In this document: positions 1-10,030 of the stretch, in pieces | How the letters are laid out: each line of letters starts with the position of its first letter | How positions within the stretch are numbered: position 1 is the first letter of the stretch | NCBI GenBank assembly: GCA_900660155.1 | Contig: CABFPE010000356.1 | Location: 278,558-342,557 of the forward strand | Reading direction: 5' to 3' | DNA from: Hofstenia miamia | Lineage: Eukaryota > Xenacoelomorpha > Acoela > Hofsteniidae | DNA: 64,000 bases | Made by a program: the position numbers and the translations under genes | Notes under the pieces: model-generated | Seen by the model: only the letters and a program-made list of their open reading frames with translations | The model's database searches: none | Told to the model about the DNA's origin: nothing

Positions 1-305
1 CTGAGCTAAATTGTTTATTTGAGCTAGAAATTAATACTTGAGACACACAATTACCATCTTGGTGAGTAAGGATGGCTTCCTGTATATGGCTTCAGCATGA
101 TGCCATGTGAATTGGTAGCTGCAGGAAACATATTCTCAGTGGATATTTTCTGTTTGTCTTTAATGAAATTGGTGAACTACCAATGTTCTTTTTTTTATGT
201 TAGAATGTGGGTTGCTCTCTGTGATGGCTATCTTTGCAACCTTCAGAAGAACCTAAGAGTTACTCAGTGCTGCTTGAGTGGTGAGAGCACCCCTTTGATA
301 TTACA
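1..305 (+). repeat. Diverged direct repeat, copy A (possible 5' LTR end)
   Basis: This stretch aligns with 7109-7407 in the same orientation. Shared blocks include TGAGACACACAATTA, TGTGAATTGG and TGAAATTGG, and both copies stop at a TACA end (305 and 7407). Similarity runs off the left window edge, so the true start is not visible. Copy A is poor in CpG where copy B has CpG. Flanking a Ty3-like coding region as a direct pair and ending in CA, it could be the 3' part of a 5' LTR. I see no convincing primer-binding site after 305, so this is inference. Confidence 0.55.
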
Positions 306-1500
306 ATTGTCTCCTAATTTATTATTTAACTCAGTAAACAATAAACCTCTCAGTTGTTTTCTTATCTCTCAGCTCACTTAATAATAGCATGTAATTACCA
401 TGCATGTGTGCTAGCCAACTTCATATTATCATCACAGTGTAATAAATTATAGGTGCATGTTCATGTTAAATTCAAATGAAAGGCTTATCATATCTACATG
501 TAACTGTACACATAACTTAATGTGGTCCATGATTTGGGCTGCTAACTGTCTGAGAACTATATCATCATTCCCAGCACAGAAGAGTGACTTTCAAATTGTT
601 GCTGGAAACTTACACAATTATTATAACCAACATTAGGTTAAATAGAAATAACAGTAAAAAATGCAAATGCAGTTTGAGTGAGATAAATTCAATTGATTGA
701 TCTCTACATTGGTTCTCACATTTATACAAACTAATAATTATTAAATTAAAATGAGAAACAATAACACATAGCACCAATCAAGTTGACAATAATCTAGCTT
801 TGCAAACTAAGCTTGAAATTAAATACATCACACTGATGTCACTAAAATAATCAAGAATGACATAATTGAAAAATAAAAATAGGCACAATTCCCTGAGCAA
901 CTCTACAATATTTCACAAAATGGCTTCTGTAAGAGAGGAGGAAGCAGAGTGAGAATCACATTACATGCTTGTGACTGTTGCTGATGTATTTTGGTTAGAA
1001 TCTCATGATCAATTTGGTTTTTTGCTACAACTTGATGGCTTTAACATTATACTACATTTTATTTGATTTATTTAACTTTGATTACATCAATTCTTGTATA
1101 AATGACTTTAGTTTTGATGTATATTACAATAGCAGTGATTTGTAAATTGATAACTCCATTATAGATTTATTCTAGAAGGCTCATTTTCAATCAAATTTAT
1201 TAAGTGAAAAGCAACAATTTTTATATGATCACTTGACTGGGATGAATCTTATTTGTAACTCAACAGACAAGTATTTACTAATTTACTGATAAAAGCATTT
1301 AGACATTTTAAGTAAAAGCTTAAATTACCAGTTTAATAAAGGAACAAAGTTTGAGTAATGAGCTCTTAAAAATTATAATGAACCACTTAAATTATGTTCT
1401 AACAAGCTTAAAAGCATTTAAAATATAATTCAAAGAAGATAAAGAATATAATCATTTATTCATTTATTGAATTCAATTTAATATTCACAACCAGATTACA
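306..1500. other. Stretch without recognisable genes
   Basis: AT-rich sequence with no long ORF and no similarity that I recognise. If the flanking repeats are LTRs, this is where the leader, gag, protease and reverse transcriptase should lie. None is visible, which means either a large internal deletion or replacement by unrelated DNA. Confidence 0.4.
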
Positions 1501-1566
1501 AAAGCTGGACTTCTCTAGGTGCACAGTTGGAATAACTGTCTGGCAATCCCAGAGTAAGCCAAGTGA

Positions 1567-1872
1567 TGAACAGTCAGGAATGCCCTGTACAATATTTCAG
1601 TCAGAAGCTCTGCAATGCTGAACTGAATTATGGAGCTACAAAATCAGAAATGCTGGCACTTGTTGAGAGTCTGAAGAAGTTCTGATTCTTCATTTTAAGT
1701 CGCCTATTTGTTGTGCACACTGACAACTCCATGCTAGCGTGGCTTAAAAAATTCTCTGGCAAAAAGTCAAACATCATTGCCTGATGGTTGGAATACCTTA
1801 GTGACTTCTCCTTTAAGATCACTCATTGCCCTGGGAGATTGCATCTCAATGCTGATTACTTCACCACTCTGC
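1567..1872 (+). pseudogene. RNase H domain of Ty3-like pol (broken)
   Basis: One frame reads through the conserved RNase H blocks of Ty3-like pol: PVQYFSQKL, then AELNYGATKSEMLALVESL, then VVHTDNSMLAWLKKF and the end block ITHCPGRLHLNADYF. The enzyme would remove the RNA strand during reverse transcription. Two in-frame TGA stops (1683-1685 and 1782-1784) fall where family members usually have arginine. No reverse transcriptase domain precedes it in the window. The assembly gap follows 31 bases after the domain. Confidence 0.8.
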
Positions 1873-1903
1873 CAAGCAACAAGAGAGACCTGTGAAAGCT
1901 GCT

Positions 1904-2008
1904 NNNNNNNNNNNNNNNNNNNNNNNNNNNNNNNNNNNNNNNNNNNNNNNNNNNNNNNNNNNNNNNNNNNNNNNNNNNNNNNNNNNNNNNNNNNNNNNNN
2001 NNNNNNNN
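1904..2008. other. Assembly gap (105 N) with duplicated flanks
   Basis: The 30 bases before the gap (1874-1903) are repeated exactly just after it (2009-2038). This is the usual sign of two contig ends that overlap but were not merged, so the true gap may be shorter or absent. ORFs reading through the N run are meaningless. Confidence 0.95.
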
Positions 2009-2288
2009 AAGCAACAAGAGAGACCTGTGAAAGCTGCTGGGTGAGAAGACTCTGTTTGGATTCATCCTGGCTTGCAAGTACGAGCTCCTCCCTGATATCA
2101 ACACTGATTGAAATGGGAAAGCAATGCTCCCTATTATGGTCAAGGAGGAGATTTCTGAAAAGGAGATTGCCACCCATCAATTACATGAAAAAGTTTTGTC
2201 TGAAATTGTTGTTAAGATCAAAAATCCTGATTGCACTATCAGTGACTTTGTGAAGAGATACTTTCAACATTATCATTGGAAGCTTACC

Positions 2289-3523
2289 AAAGCTGGACTT
2301 CTCTAGGTGCACAGTTGGAATAACTGTCTGGCAATCCCAGAGTACTTCAAGTGAGATCTGGTATGGAAGATCCATGAACACAGACACCTGGGATTATCCA
2401 GACAGAAAGAACATTTACTGCTCACTACATTACCATCAGTATTAGAGCCACAGTACAAGATGTGATTGATAAGTGTGAAGCAGAGAGCTGAGCCCCATAG
2501 TTGGGTCACTTAAAGAACAAACTAAGTGGTCCACATGGACATCAAAAAACTATCAAGGGATGAGCAAGGATTTCAATATCTGTTTGTCTTGATAGACCAT
2601 TTTACTAAGTATGCATGACTCATTCCTCTTGACAATACCACTGCTGAAGTCATCAGTGAAAGAATTGTGAAAGACTGGATCTTTAAGCTTGGGCCCATGG
2701 AGCATTTGGTCTCTGACTGTGGTCCTCAGTTTGAAAACTCTTTAATGTCTACTCTCATGAAAGAACTAGAGATCATACATGATTTCACCACTGCTTACCA
2801 TCTGCAGTCAAATGGCGTCATTGAGCAACTGAACTGCACCATCATTAAATTAATCAGAGTCACATTAGCCTGCACTGCTGGTCAAAATTGGAGATGTGTC
2901 ATAGAAGTGGTCAAGTTCTTTTTCAATACTGCTGTGCACTCCACCACCAAAGTAAGTCCTTTCAAAGCCATGTTTGGCCACAAAGCCAGCACTCCTTTGT
3001 CAATCATGTTCCTGGACTACAATGAGACAACTTTGGGAACTTTGTGAACCAGATGCTGAAAGAATTCCAAGAGGTGCACCTTTCTATCTGCCATAATGCC
3101 AATCAGTCTGTTATTTGCCAGAAAGGAAATTTTGATAAAAAGCTGTATGGCGAACTTCATAAAATTGGAGATTCTGTATTTGCTTATTTTCCTCATCAGG
3201 TCACTTATGCTAACCAGGTATGAAAACTTGCCACTAATTGGCAAGGGCCTTTTAAAATAGTCAAGGTGTTAGATCACCACTGGTACTTATTAGATACTGG
3301 TAAAGTCGCCCATTTCCAGTGACTTAGACAAAGAATCAAAGATATACAAAATGCAGTCATTGACAATAATAACAAGTTTTCTCTTGTCAATGACTGCATA
3401 CATGAGATAGAGTATTACGATAACCTTACTGAATGTGAGGAAGATGACCTTACACAGGTTGAGTACAATAGTAACCTTGGTAATAGTAGCAACACTATAG
3501 CTACTCATATTTTGCCTAAATGA
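2289..3523 (+). pseudogene. Integrase of Ty3-like pol (broken)
   Basis: A linker with HEHRHLGLSRQKEH (zinc-binding H2C2-like region) precedes the DDE integrase core. The core shows YLFVLIDHFTKYA near 2575, LVSDCGPQFENS near 2707 with the second catalytic Asp, and SNGVIEQLN near 2812 with the catalytic Glu in a degenerate GxxE(R)xN context. After about 3050 comes the C-terminal module with NWQGPFKIVK, the GPF/Y signature. An open stretch from 2667 to 3047 encodes 126 residues. TGA stops at 2616, 3221, 3320 and 3521 sit at likely arginine positions. The enzyme would have inserted the cDNA; this copy cannot. Confidence 0.82.
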
Positions 3524-3699
3524 AAAGCTAGAGATCAGGGATATTTAGACCACTTAAATACCCAGGAATGGGACCTTAACCTTATATCTTTGTTTAGCAA
3601 CTATGAAACAAACTGAAAACCAACCCTGAGTATGAAGACAAATCAATCCACAAGACGAAACAAAGTGATCAATGACACTGAGATGATCAGATGAAGGCA

Positions 3700-3885
3700 C
3701 CTCCGAAAAATGAGAGTGCCTGGCAGAAGACACCCATAGCAGCCAAGACTACGAGGGGAGACAACTCTCTCCTCAGGAGCAGACTTTCTGCAACTATGCA
3801 TAGAGGCAACTCTCTGAGCAGGAGTGGACCTGGGATGACTATGCATGGAGACAACTCTCTGTGTGTGAATCAGAGGAGTACAGAG
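3700..3885 (+). repeat. Three tandem repeats encoding a (D/N)Y..RQLS motif
   Basis: Three similar units of about 60-70 bases share a block ending in caactctct. In one frame they read QDYEGRQLS, NYA-stop-RQLS and DDYAWRQLS, each followed by an acidic or Gln-rich stretch. A proline-rich segment (about 3915-3975) follows in the same frame. This belongs to the region behind integrase in the retroelement. I do not recognise the protein. Confidence 0.6.
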
Positions 3886-4466
3886 TGCCTTTTGCCCAAC
3901 TGTCTAACATAACCTCACCCCATGTTAACTCGAAACCCCCTCCTAGTCCTGGTCTTCCTCCCACAACTCAGCTAGTATTAGGTCCTGCAAAGCCAAAGAA
4001 TGTAAGGCCAAAACATCTAAGGTTGGAGATGAGGTCTTACACCCATATTTTATTGCTACTCAGAAAGTGGTCTGTTTAGTCAGAGACAATATATCAGAAG
4101 AAATGAAGAATAGGTTGTGATTGACATTTAACACTAAGGATCTAACTTGTTCAGTCAACTTGATTCCCTTTGTCATAGATGCAGAGCATAGGCCTCAGAT
4201 CAACGTGATTATCTGCTGTGATTCTAAGATGTTAGCTGGCATGGCATGACCATACTGGCAAAGTACTGTCCACACTATGTTCAATGAGGACTTCAACATA
4301 TCTCACCTGTGCCAGTTTCTCATCAGTAAAGAGAAGATAAAGAAATTTGAATGTGTTAACATTGATTTTGACAACCTACTAGTCATCTACTTTTTTTGTG
4401 TCAATGAGGTAAACCACCCCTGAATTATGGAAAAGATCTAAATAACTTATTGATCATCAGAACTTC

Positions 4467-4796
4467 TTGGAGAAGATGTTCTCAGAAAAATTAGCTCTGG
4501 CAATGCAGTCCCGTGGAGCCATGTGGGTTATTGCCACTTTTCTTACAGTTGATCCTCATCTTGAGCTGCCTTTGGATAAAGCCACCAGAGAAAAACTCGT
4601 GAAACAGTGCCCCCATGAACTTGCTATTGGTCCTGCAGCCTGGAAGGTTAAGAATTGGTTGCTCCACTCTTGCTCATTGCCTGCCTCACCTGGGAAGAAT
4701 AAGAAAGCAATGGAACATTTTGAGAAATTTTACACTCATCTTATTGGATCCAGTGGACCCCTTGGTCACCTCCCACCACAGATGATCATCAACTGA
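4467..4796 (+). CDS. Unidentified retroelement ORF behind integrase (part 1)
   Basis: An open frame of 109 residues in the region between integrase and the presumed 3' end of the element. The product would be soluble, with no signal peptide, no membrane segment and no zinc knuckle. It contains a Lys/Glu-rich helical stretch (DKATREKLVKQ). I do not recognise the family. It is probably one piece of a longer post-integrase ORF broken by frameshifts and stops, since other open pieces follow at 4924, 5910 and 6309. An envelope function cannot be supported because no transmembrane segment is seen. Confidence 0.4.
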   Translation: MEKMFSEKLALAMQSRGAMWVIATFLTVDPHLELPLDKATREKLVKQCPHELAIGPAAWKVKNWLLHSCSLPASPGKNKKAMEHFEKFYTHLIGSSGPLGHLPPQMIIN

Positions 4797-4923
4797 TTAG
4801 GAGTCATGTTTTCCAACTTAAATATCTTCTTGGATACCCTCAAAAAGTATGTGGGGAGAAACCACTGAGACCAACTTCCCTTCTCTTAACTCCAAGTATG
4901 CACCTTTGTGTATGAGATGACTC

Positions 4924-5838
4924 ATGCACCATGAATATTGCTCCACTAAACATTTCATTGAATTGGTTTGTCACTACAACGTCTTGAACCACACAGAAAT
5001 CTTATTCAACCTAGAACTGCTAAATTACCCAGAGTGCAGGTACATTAAACTTACACAAACCCAGCAACAAGCTATCAAGGATGGCGAGGTCATCCTAATC
5101 ACTGTTTTAGGGCAGACAATGAAAATGCCCAAACAATTTTACTGCAAGGAAGAGGTATCACTGGCAAGGAAAGCCCTCAATGAAGCTGTTAACCTAGAAA
5201 AGTTTTCAGGGGTCACAGTCTCACCCAAGCTCACACCTGCCTGGTCTCTTACCAATAACAAATGGATCTTAATGATTGAGCACCACCCGGAAGAATTTGC
5301 AGAGAAACCAGCGTTAGTTGATCCCATTGTCAAGCCCAACAGTGACAATGATATCTTAGGCTTCATGAAATGGTGCCTCATGGAGATACTAACCAAAGAA
5401 GAGCTCGTACTTCTACTATTGCCAGGGCGACAACTCACCCTGGACATAGAATGTACCACCACACGCCTTCGCCTCTCCACCACTCAATTTGGAATTCTAT
5501 GGAGCCATGGACTCTGCAGGGCTTTTTGGGATTCTATCAAGGATGCCAAGATTAACTACCCTGTTAAAATTGGAACAGCTTCCCTTCGGAACAAGTCCAG
5601 TTTTGCCCAGTTGGAGAATAATGTCAAGAAGAATACACTTCTCTGCATCCCACCGCCTTGTTTGATGACACCACTAATTCTGCTGTCATGGAGAGTGCGC
5701 TGGGGAAAGAAAAAAGTCATTGCCCATCTCACAGACTGCATTAATTACGTCTCTACCGCCTCCGAAGTTAACAGATCTATGCAGACTAAGGAGTATAAGG
5801 AAACTCTTGACGCATTGTATACATCAATGGAAAACTAA
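4924..5838 (+). CDS. Unidentified retroelement ORF behind integrase (part 2)
   Basis: The longest open frame of the element, 304 residues. No known domain, Cys/His knuckle, signal peptide or clear membrane helix is visible. A hydrophobic run LVLLLLPG is too short to span a membrane. CpG dinucleotides are clearly more frequent from about 5280 onward than in the pol part. This could mean a younger segment or less decay. Frame choice is unsure around 5370-5555, where a second frame is also open. It may be a capsid-like or accessory protein; function unknown. Confidence 0.4.
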   Translation: MHHEYCSTKHFIELVCHYNVLNHTEILFNLELLNYPECRYIKLTQTQQQAIKDGEVILITVLGQTMKMPKQFYCKEEVSLARKALNEAVNLEKFSGVTVSPKLTPAWSLTNNKWILMIEHHPEEFAEKPALVDPIVKPNSDNDILGFMKWCLMEILTKEELVLLLLPGRQLTLDIECTTTRLRLSTTQFGILWSHGLCRAFWDSIKDAKINYPVKIGTASLRNKSSFAQLENNVKKNTLLCIPPPCLMTPLILLSWRVRWGKKKVIAHLTDCINYVSTASEVNRSMQTKEYKETLDALYTSMEN

Positions 5839-5909
5839 CTATCAAGGATATTTTTCAGAAGGGCCAGCCTATCTCTGCTCAGCTAGAGAAAATTCATCAA
5901 ACCATCAAT

Positions 5910-6290
5910 TTGCTAGACCCTCATGTTGTCATTCTATTTCAAGCCAGAGGTGACTTGATGTGGGCTAACAAAGCTGAGACCATAACCTGCTATTACAATG
6001 TAACCAAGCATATCAAGATCATTACCATGCTGCATGCCGGCATAACAGACCTCAAAGAAATGACGCTGCAACAAGTAAATGAGTATTGCTCGTTTTTCGT
6101 CAACCATGCTACCCGTATGGGATCTCTCAGGGATGTTTTCCTTCACTTTTATCCCGATACCAAAATTAGCATGGAAGATGCGCATACCTCGGACACAGAC
6201 GCCTTGATGACGCTCCTTATTGCCCTCAAGGGCCTTTGTCTTTATGAGCGTTTCTATGATACCTTCACTCTGAGGTTAAACGTGTTGTGA
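5910..6290 (+). CDS. Unidentified retroelement ORF behind integrase (part 3)
   Basis: An open frame of 126 residues, largely alpha-helical by composition, for example LKEMTLQQVNEYCSFFVNHA. The same frame is open upstream of the Met from about 5838, so the product may be longer and may join the preceding ORF by a frameshift. No domain recognised. It is CpG-rich compared with the pol part of the element. Confidence 0.4.
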   Translation: MLDPHVVILFQARGDLMWANKAETITCYYNVTKHIKIITMLHAGITDLKEMTLQQVNEYCSFFVNHATRMGSLRDVFLHFYPDTKISMEDAHTSDTDALMTLLIALKGLCLYERFYDTFTLRLNVL

Positions 6291-6308
6291 TGAAACTATC
6301 CTATTAGG

Positions 6309-6503
6309 TTGAGTCTACCAGAGCTCAAATATTTCCGATTACACAGCAAAACCATCACTCAATGGGAAGCATTATTGCAAGTCACCAGGCGGCCCCGCTA
6401 CGCAGAAGTTTCATCCTGGGATGACATATTGGTGAAAGAGATGATTGAAGAAGCCCAAAAGTTGTTGTGTGGTCCTACAGTCCAACTGTTACCGCAGCCT
6501 TAA
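6309..6503 (+). CDS. Unidentified retroelement ORF behind integrase (part 4, C-terminal)
   Basis: A 64-residue open frame that ends 9 bases before the purine-rich ATGGGGGG at 6511-6518. It probably forms the C-terminal end of the post-integrase protein, with a helical ILVKEMIEEAQKLL segment. The stop next to a purine tract is the layout expected for the last gene of an LTR element. No homologue recognised. Confidence 0.4.
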   Translation: MSLPELKYFRLHSKTITQWEALLQVTRRPRYAEVSSWDDILVKEMIEEAQKLLCGPTVQLLPQP

Positions 6504-6510
6504 CCGTGCA

Positions 6511-6800
6511 ATGGGGGGCATTTAGAGTCACTTGGGCCTCTTTTTATTTTTACTTTTATTTTCAGGCACTCTCAAATTAATTCGGTGCTATTTTGTTAAT
6601 GAATTGTTAATTTGTGATTATTTCGAACCCAAGTTTCGAACTTAGTGATTGTCCCCTCAGAGCTTTAAAATTACGTATAATTGCTCAGTTAATTTGCGAG
6701 GGAAACTAACTTTTGTAAAAAAATGGTAAATATTTACCTACTTTTGTATAAATAGGGAATACAATTGTAAGCAAAATGTCAAATAAATTTCGTTCTCACT
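6511..6800 (+). promoter_or_regulatory. Polypurine tract and LTR-like promoter/polyA region
   Basis: A purine run ATGGGGGG (6511-6518) follows the last ORF, as a plus-strand primer site would. About 230 bases later come TATAAATA (6747-6754) and AATAAA (6782-6787), spaced as a TATA box and polyadenylation signal can be in a short U3/R of an LTR. The typical TG start of an LTR is not clear after the purine run, so LTR limits are uncertain. Confidence 0.45.
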
Positions 6801-7108
6801 GGATACTGTTTGCTTTTCTATTATATTATATCTTACTAACCATTTTAGCTCTGGTACGAATTTTATAATAATGAAATTGTAAGATCCGGCGATAATGTGA
6901 AGGAACTCCACTGTGCCTGGGGCGATAACTCGCTCCTTGACAGATGTGAGCCCATATTGTGGTCGCTTTAAGGCTACGTATAGGCATAGGAAGTAAAAGA
7001 ACTACAACATCTGTTGATCGAACATGCACAAATTAAAACACACCTCGAATATACTATACAGTTGGCGTACACGAATACGTGGTAACTACACGTTATTTAA
7101 TATCTTAT

Positions 7109-7407
7109 TACATGAGCTGAGTAGATAAACCCGGAGATAAATTATTTGTATTGAGCTAGAAATTACAACTTGAGACACACAATTAGCACCTTGGATTTGT
7201 AAGGATGGATTCAAATGGCTCGGCTTCGGCGAGATGCTGTGTGAATTGGTCACTACTTTACCATCTTGGAATTACTTTTTTCTACAATGAAATTGGCGAA
7301 TTACCAATCTTCAATTGTTTTGTTAGAGCACGGGATGTTCTCGGCGATGGTAATTTTCTGCAACCTTCGTACGGCTTGAGCTGCTAGATGCACCCCGCAA
7401 TTCTACA
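7109..7407 (+). repeat. Diverged direct repeat, copy B (possible 3' LTR end)
   Basis: Counterpart of copy A at 1-305, about 7.1 kb away in the same orientation. Copy B retains CpGs, for example GGCTCGGCTTCGGCGAGATG, where copy A shows CpA at the aligned places. A short 60-residue frame (7205-7387) is open, but copy A is not open in the same way, so I do not call a gene. With copy A it may mark the LTR ends of the Ty3-like element. Confidence 0.55.
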
Positions 7408-9217
7408 AAATGTATAAATGCTAAAGAGAAGTGCATATCTGTGTTCTCATTAAATTCAATTATCTAACCTTTTCTAGCATTGTTATGGTTAGTATAACCA
7501 TGGCCAAAACCAAGTTATTCTGTTTTAATTTAATAGCATCTGTTATTGAGTAGGTAGAAAGATTCCATTACCATTTGATATGCAATTTACACAACAAATA
7601 CAACCATAGGAAAGCATTGTAAATAATAGAAATGATTGAGGATACATAGTAGAGAGTTGTATTGATACAAAATTGAGTAAGTAAAGAGGAATTAGAATTC
7701 AAATGGCAAATACAGTCAAAGCAAGGTAAAAAATCAGTCATCAAATTTAATCATTGATAAGATGAAGTAACTAAACTCCTTTAAAGAGAAGGTTTATGTC
7801 CCTGTGTAGAACCTCAAGCTGACCAGCATAGCAATACACTGCAGCACAACCCCTCTCCTCTCCAGATAGGATCTAGTAACACACTAGTTTAGAATTTACA
7901 AATTATAAATCTAATGATAACTTGAATAAAACCAAAATATTTGATTGCACACACTAAAGTCCAATTTATACAGATAAGTAATAACTAAAAACACGGATAA
8001 ATACTGACAAAAACCTGCCTGAGCAGAACTAAAATATATGTACACAAATTATGTCACTATGGCATGACAGAAATTTTAAATGGCAGCCAATTAGGAAGAA
8101 GCTCATTTTTTCATTCCCAGTGGTTAGTTGATATGACAATGGATGGCTGCCACTGCTAATGATGCCAAATGCCCAACCAATGCAGTACTTGATTGGGATT
8201 TGTATAAGAAAAAAGTAACAGTTCTGTGTCATCCAAGAGCTCTAAAGTTCTGGTGCTGTCCCATTATATGTTGGCAACATCTTCTTCTCAAGCTAGGTAT
8301 GCAAGAGTTTTCAATTGCATGATAGATTTCTTATGATATCTGATGTATTTTAGGTTACAAATTGGTGCAGGGATGATAATGGATTGATGGAGGTTACTGA
8401 TAAAGCATTGAAATATGTCATAGCATCAAATAAACCTTGGAATGCAGCTTTGCGCAAAAAACAAGGCAAATAGTAATGTTATAAATTCTCGAATCTTGAA
8501 ATTTAGTTAAATACAAAACGCTAGAAGCATTTCAAACATCGAAGACCATGAACGGTCAAGGTTTTAATATTCAAATCCCGGTTTTTAGAGGCCATAAGTT
8601 TAAATTTTCTTTTGATTTGAAAACTGAGCTCAACAGGGTTTTTACAATGAATTCGGCCTGGATTCACTTCAACAATAGTTCATTATTGCAAAATGAGAAC
8701 TAATCTATTATTATGTTTTAAGAATCACTATCCTATGGTCGAGAACAGCTGCAATATTTGCGGTCGGCTGTATGTTTACACGGCCAAAGCTAAACATAGC
8801 TACAAATATAAATATAGCAACGATTAATATATTCATCTGATGAAACCGTAATAATAGCCAACCTAAATCAATCAACTAGATGAAAAATACCTCATTGATC
8901 CTTTTGTTTTTTAATAAATTAAGCAAGACGATTATCAGTTATGTGCGAAAATACCTAAATTTTGCAAGGCTGAATTTTATTCCGGCTTATGAAAATCTAT
9001 AATTTAAAAGCAATTCTTAATCTTAAGCCTCTAATAAATCAAATAGCCTTTTTTGGGTTTCATCATGCACTCCTAAAATTCCTATAGCTATTATAATAAT
9101 AATATGCACATTATAGCAATAACAACTACCTAAATTTATATATTTAATGAATGTTAAAAAGGTAACAATTTTACACATTTTAAAATTCTACCTTGTAATA
9201 GTTGCATACGTAAAAAA
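7408..9217. other. Stretch without recognisable features
   Basis: AT-rich non-coding sequence. Short ORFs look random. No repeat, tRNA or transposon end was identified by eye. Confidence 0.4.
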
Positions 9218-9426
9218 CAAGGACGTACGCAGGATTTTCTGACGGGGACGTCTTGGTCATGCGAAAATTTTTGAAAAAAATAGATCCTAAAAATGCATTT
9301 TCCTATCTTAGATTTTAAATTTTTCAATTTTTTTACCAACTATTTTTTCATTTAACAGTCAAAATCAAATTTGAATGCCTGATGGGTGGACATTCCACCA
9401 TGTCCCTTCTCTTGCTTACGCCATTG
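9218..9426. mobile_element. hAT-type MITE, family 1, copy 1
   Basis: A 209-bp element whose ends are inverted copies of a GGCGTACGCAGGATTTT-like sequence; the right end reads CTTGCTTACGCCATTG. Two better copies lie at 29624-29829 and 56285-56504. All share an internal block around AAATGCATTT and ATTTTAAATTTTTCA. The candidate 8-bp target duplication is weak here (GTAAAAAA and TTAAGAAA). It has no coding capacity and would need a hAT transposase from elsewhere. Confidence 0.6.
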
Positions 9427-9499
9427 TTAAGAAAATTCATTCACTTGCGAAAATTTATCTACCGATTGCAATTACTTTTCCAATATGCAAGCTTTTCGG

Positions 9500-10030
9500 A
9501 AAATTAAACAGTGATCAACAGAGTGAATTATTAAATATTTGCAACTATTAAATATTCAATTTGGATTTCCAAAAAAATATTTCAACAACTGAAGCAATTT
9601 TATTTTCAGAGGTTTCTCAGCTCATACATGAATAAAAGAAGTTGTCATTTCAGTCTCTTCCACCATATTTATAATAACTTTTGTACAAGAAATGTAAGTA
9701 GCGCTTCTAAGTTCTTCTATCGAAATTTCAAAATTATTCTCTTGTTTTTTTGCCCAATTTCTATGAAAAAAAATGCAAAGTATCTTAACATATTATCAAT
9801 GATGATTTTTAATTTCTTGGCATTCTATTATATTTAGGGGAATATTTTAGAAAAGCACTTGGCCTAAATAGAAGAATCAATCATTCAATTTTTTCTTGAA
9901 AAAGTCAGCATTCTAATGTTAACATGTGACAACTGAGTAGTTTATTGCATTGCGCGGATGTTGTTTAACAGTTTTTTGAATTCTATGACCGCCAATTGCC
10001 CAATAATTATATACGTTTCTAAGAATATCC
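9500..10030. repeat. Partial copy of local repeat family X
   Basis: It shares with 14760-15190, 15190-15530 and 18737-19300 the ordered blocks AAATTTCA with nearby TCTTCTATCG, ATTTAGGGGAATATTTTAGA, ACATGTGACAACTGAGTAG, TTTATTGCATTGCGCG and TCTATGACCGCCAATTG. The copies are clearly diverged. No coding content. Confidence 0.7.

Larger units (their letters stand above)
1501..6800 (+). mobile_element. Degenerate Ty3/gypsy-like LTR retroelement, 5' truncated
   Basis: The order RNase H, H2C2-like linker, integrase core and GPF-type integrase tail is the order of the 3' half of a Ty3/gypsy pol gene. It is followed by about 3 kb of further ORFs and then a G run (6513-6518), a TATA-like box and AATAAA. 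Gag, protease and reverse transcriptase are missing on the 5' side. Pol frames carry several stops, mostly TGA at places where arginine is expected, so the copy is dead. The left boundary is abrupt: 56 bases at 1501-1556 also occur at 2289-2344, which is their expected position inside pol. An assembly gap lies at 1904-2008. Confidence 0.8.

Noticed and set aside
1767..2253. ORFs of more than 100 codons across 1904-2008
   Set aside because: They read through an N run; the flanks are pieces of a broken RNase H region and duplicated contig ends.
7205..7387. 60-codon ORF with a VLGDGNF motif, thought of as an OTU-protease fragment
   Set aside because: Too short, the Cys after DGN is absent, and the homologous copy at 1-305 does not keep the frame.
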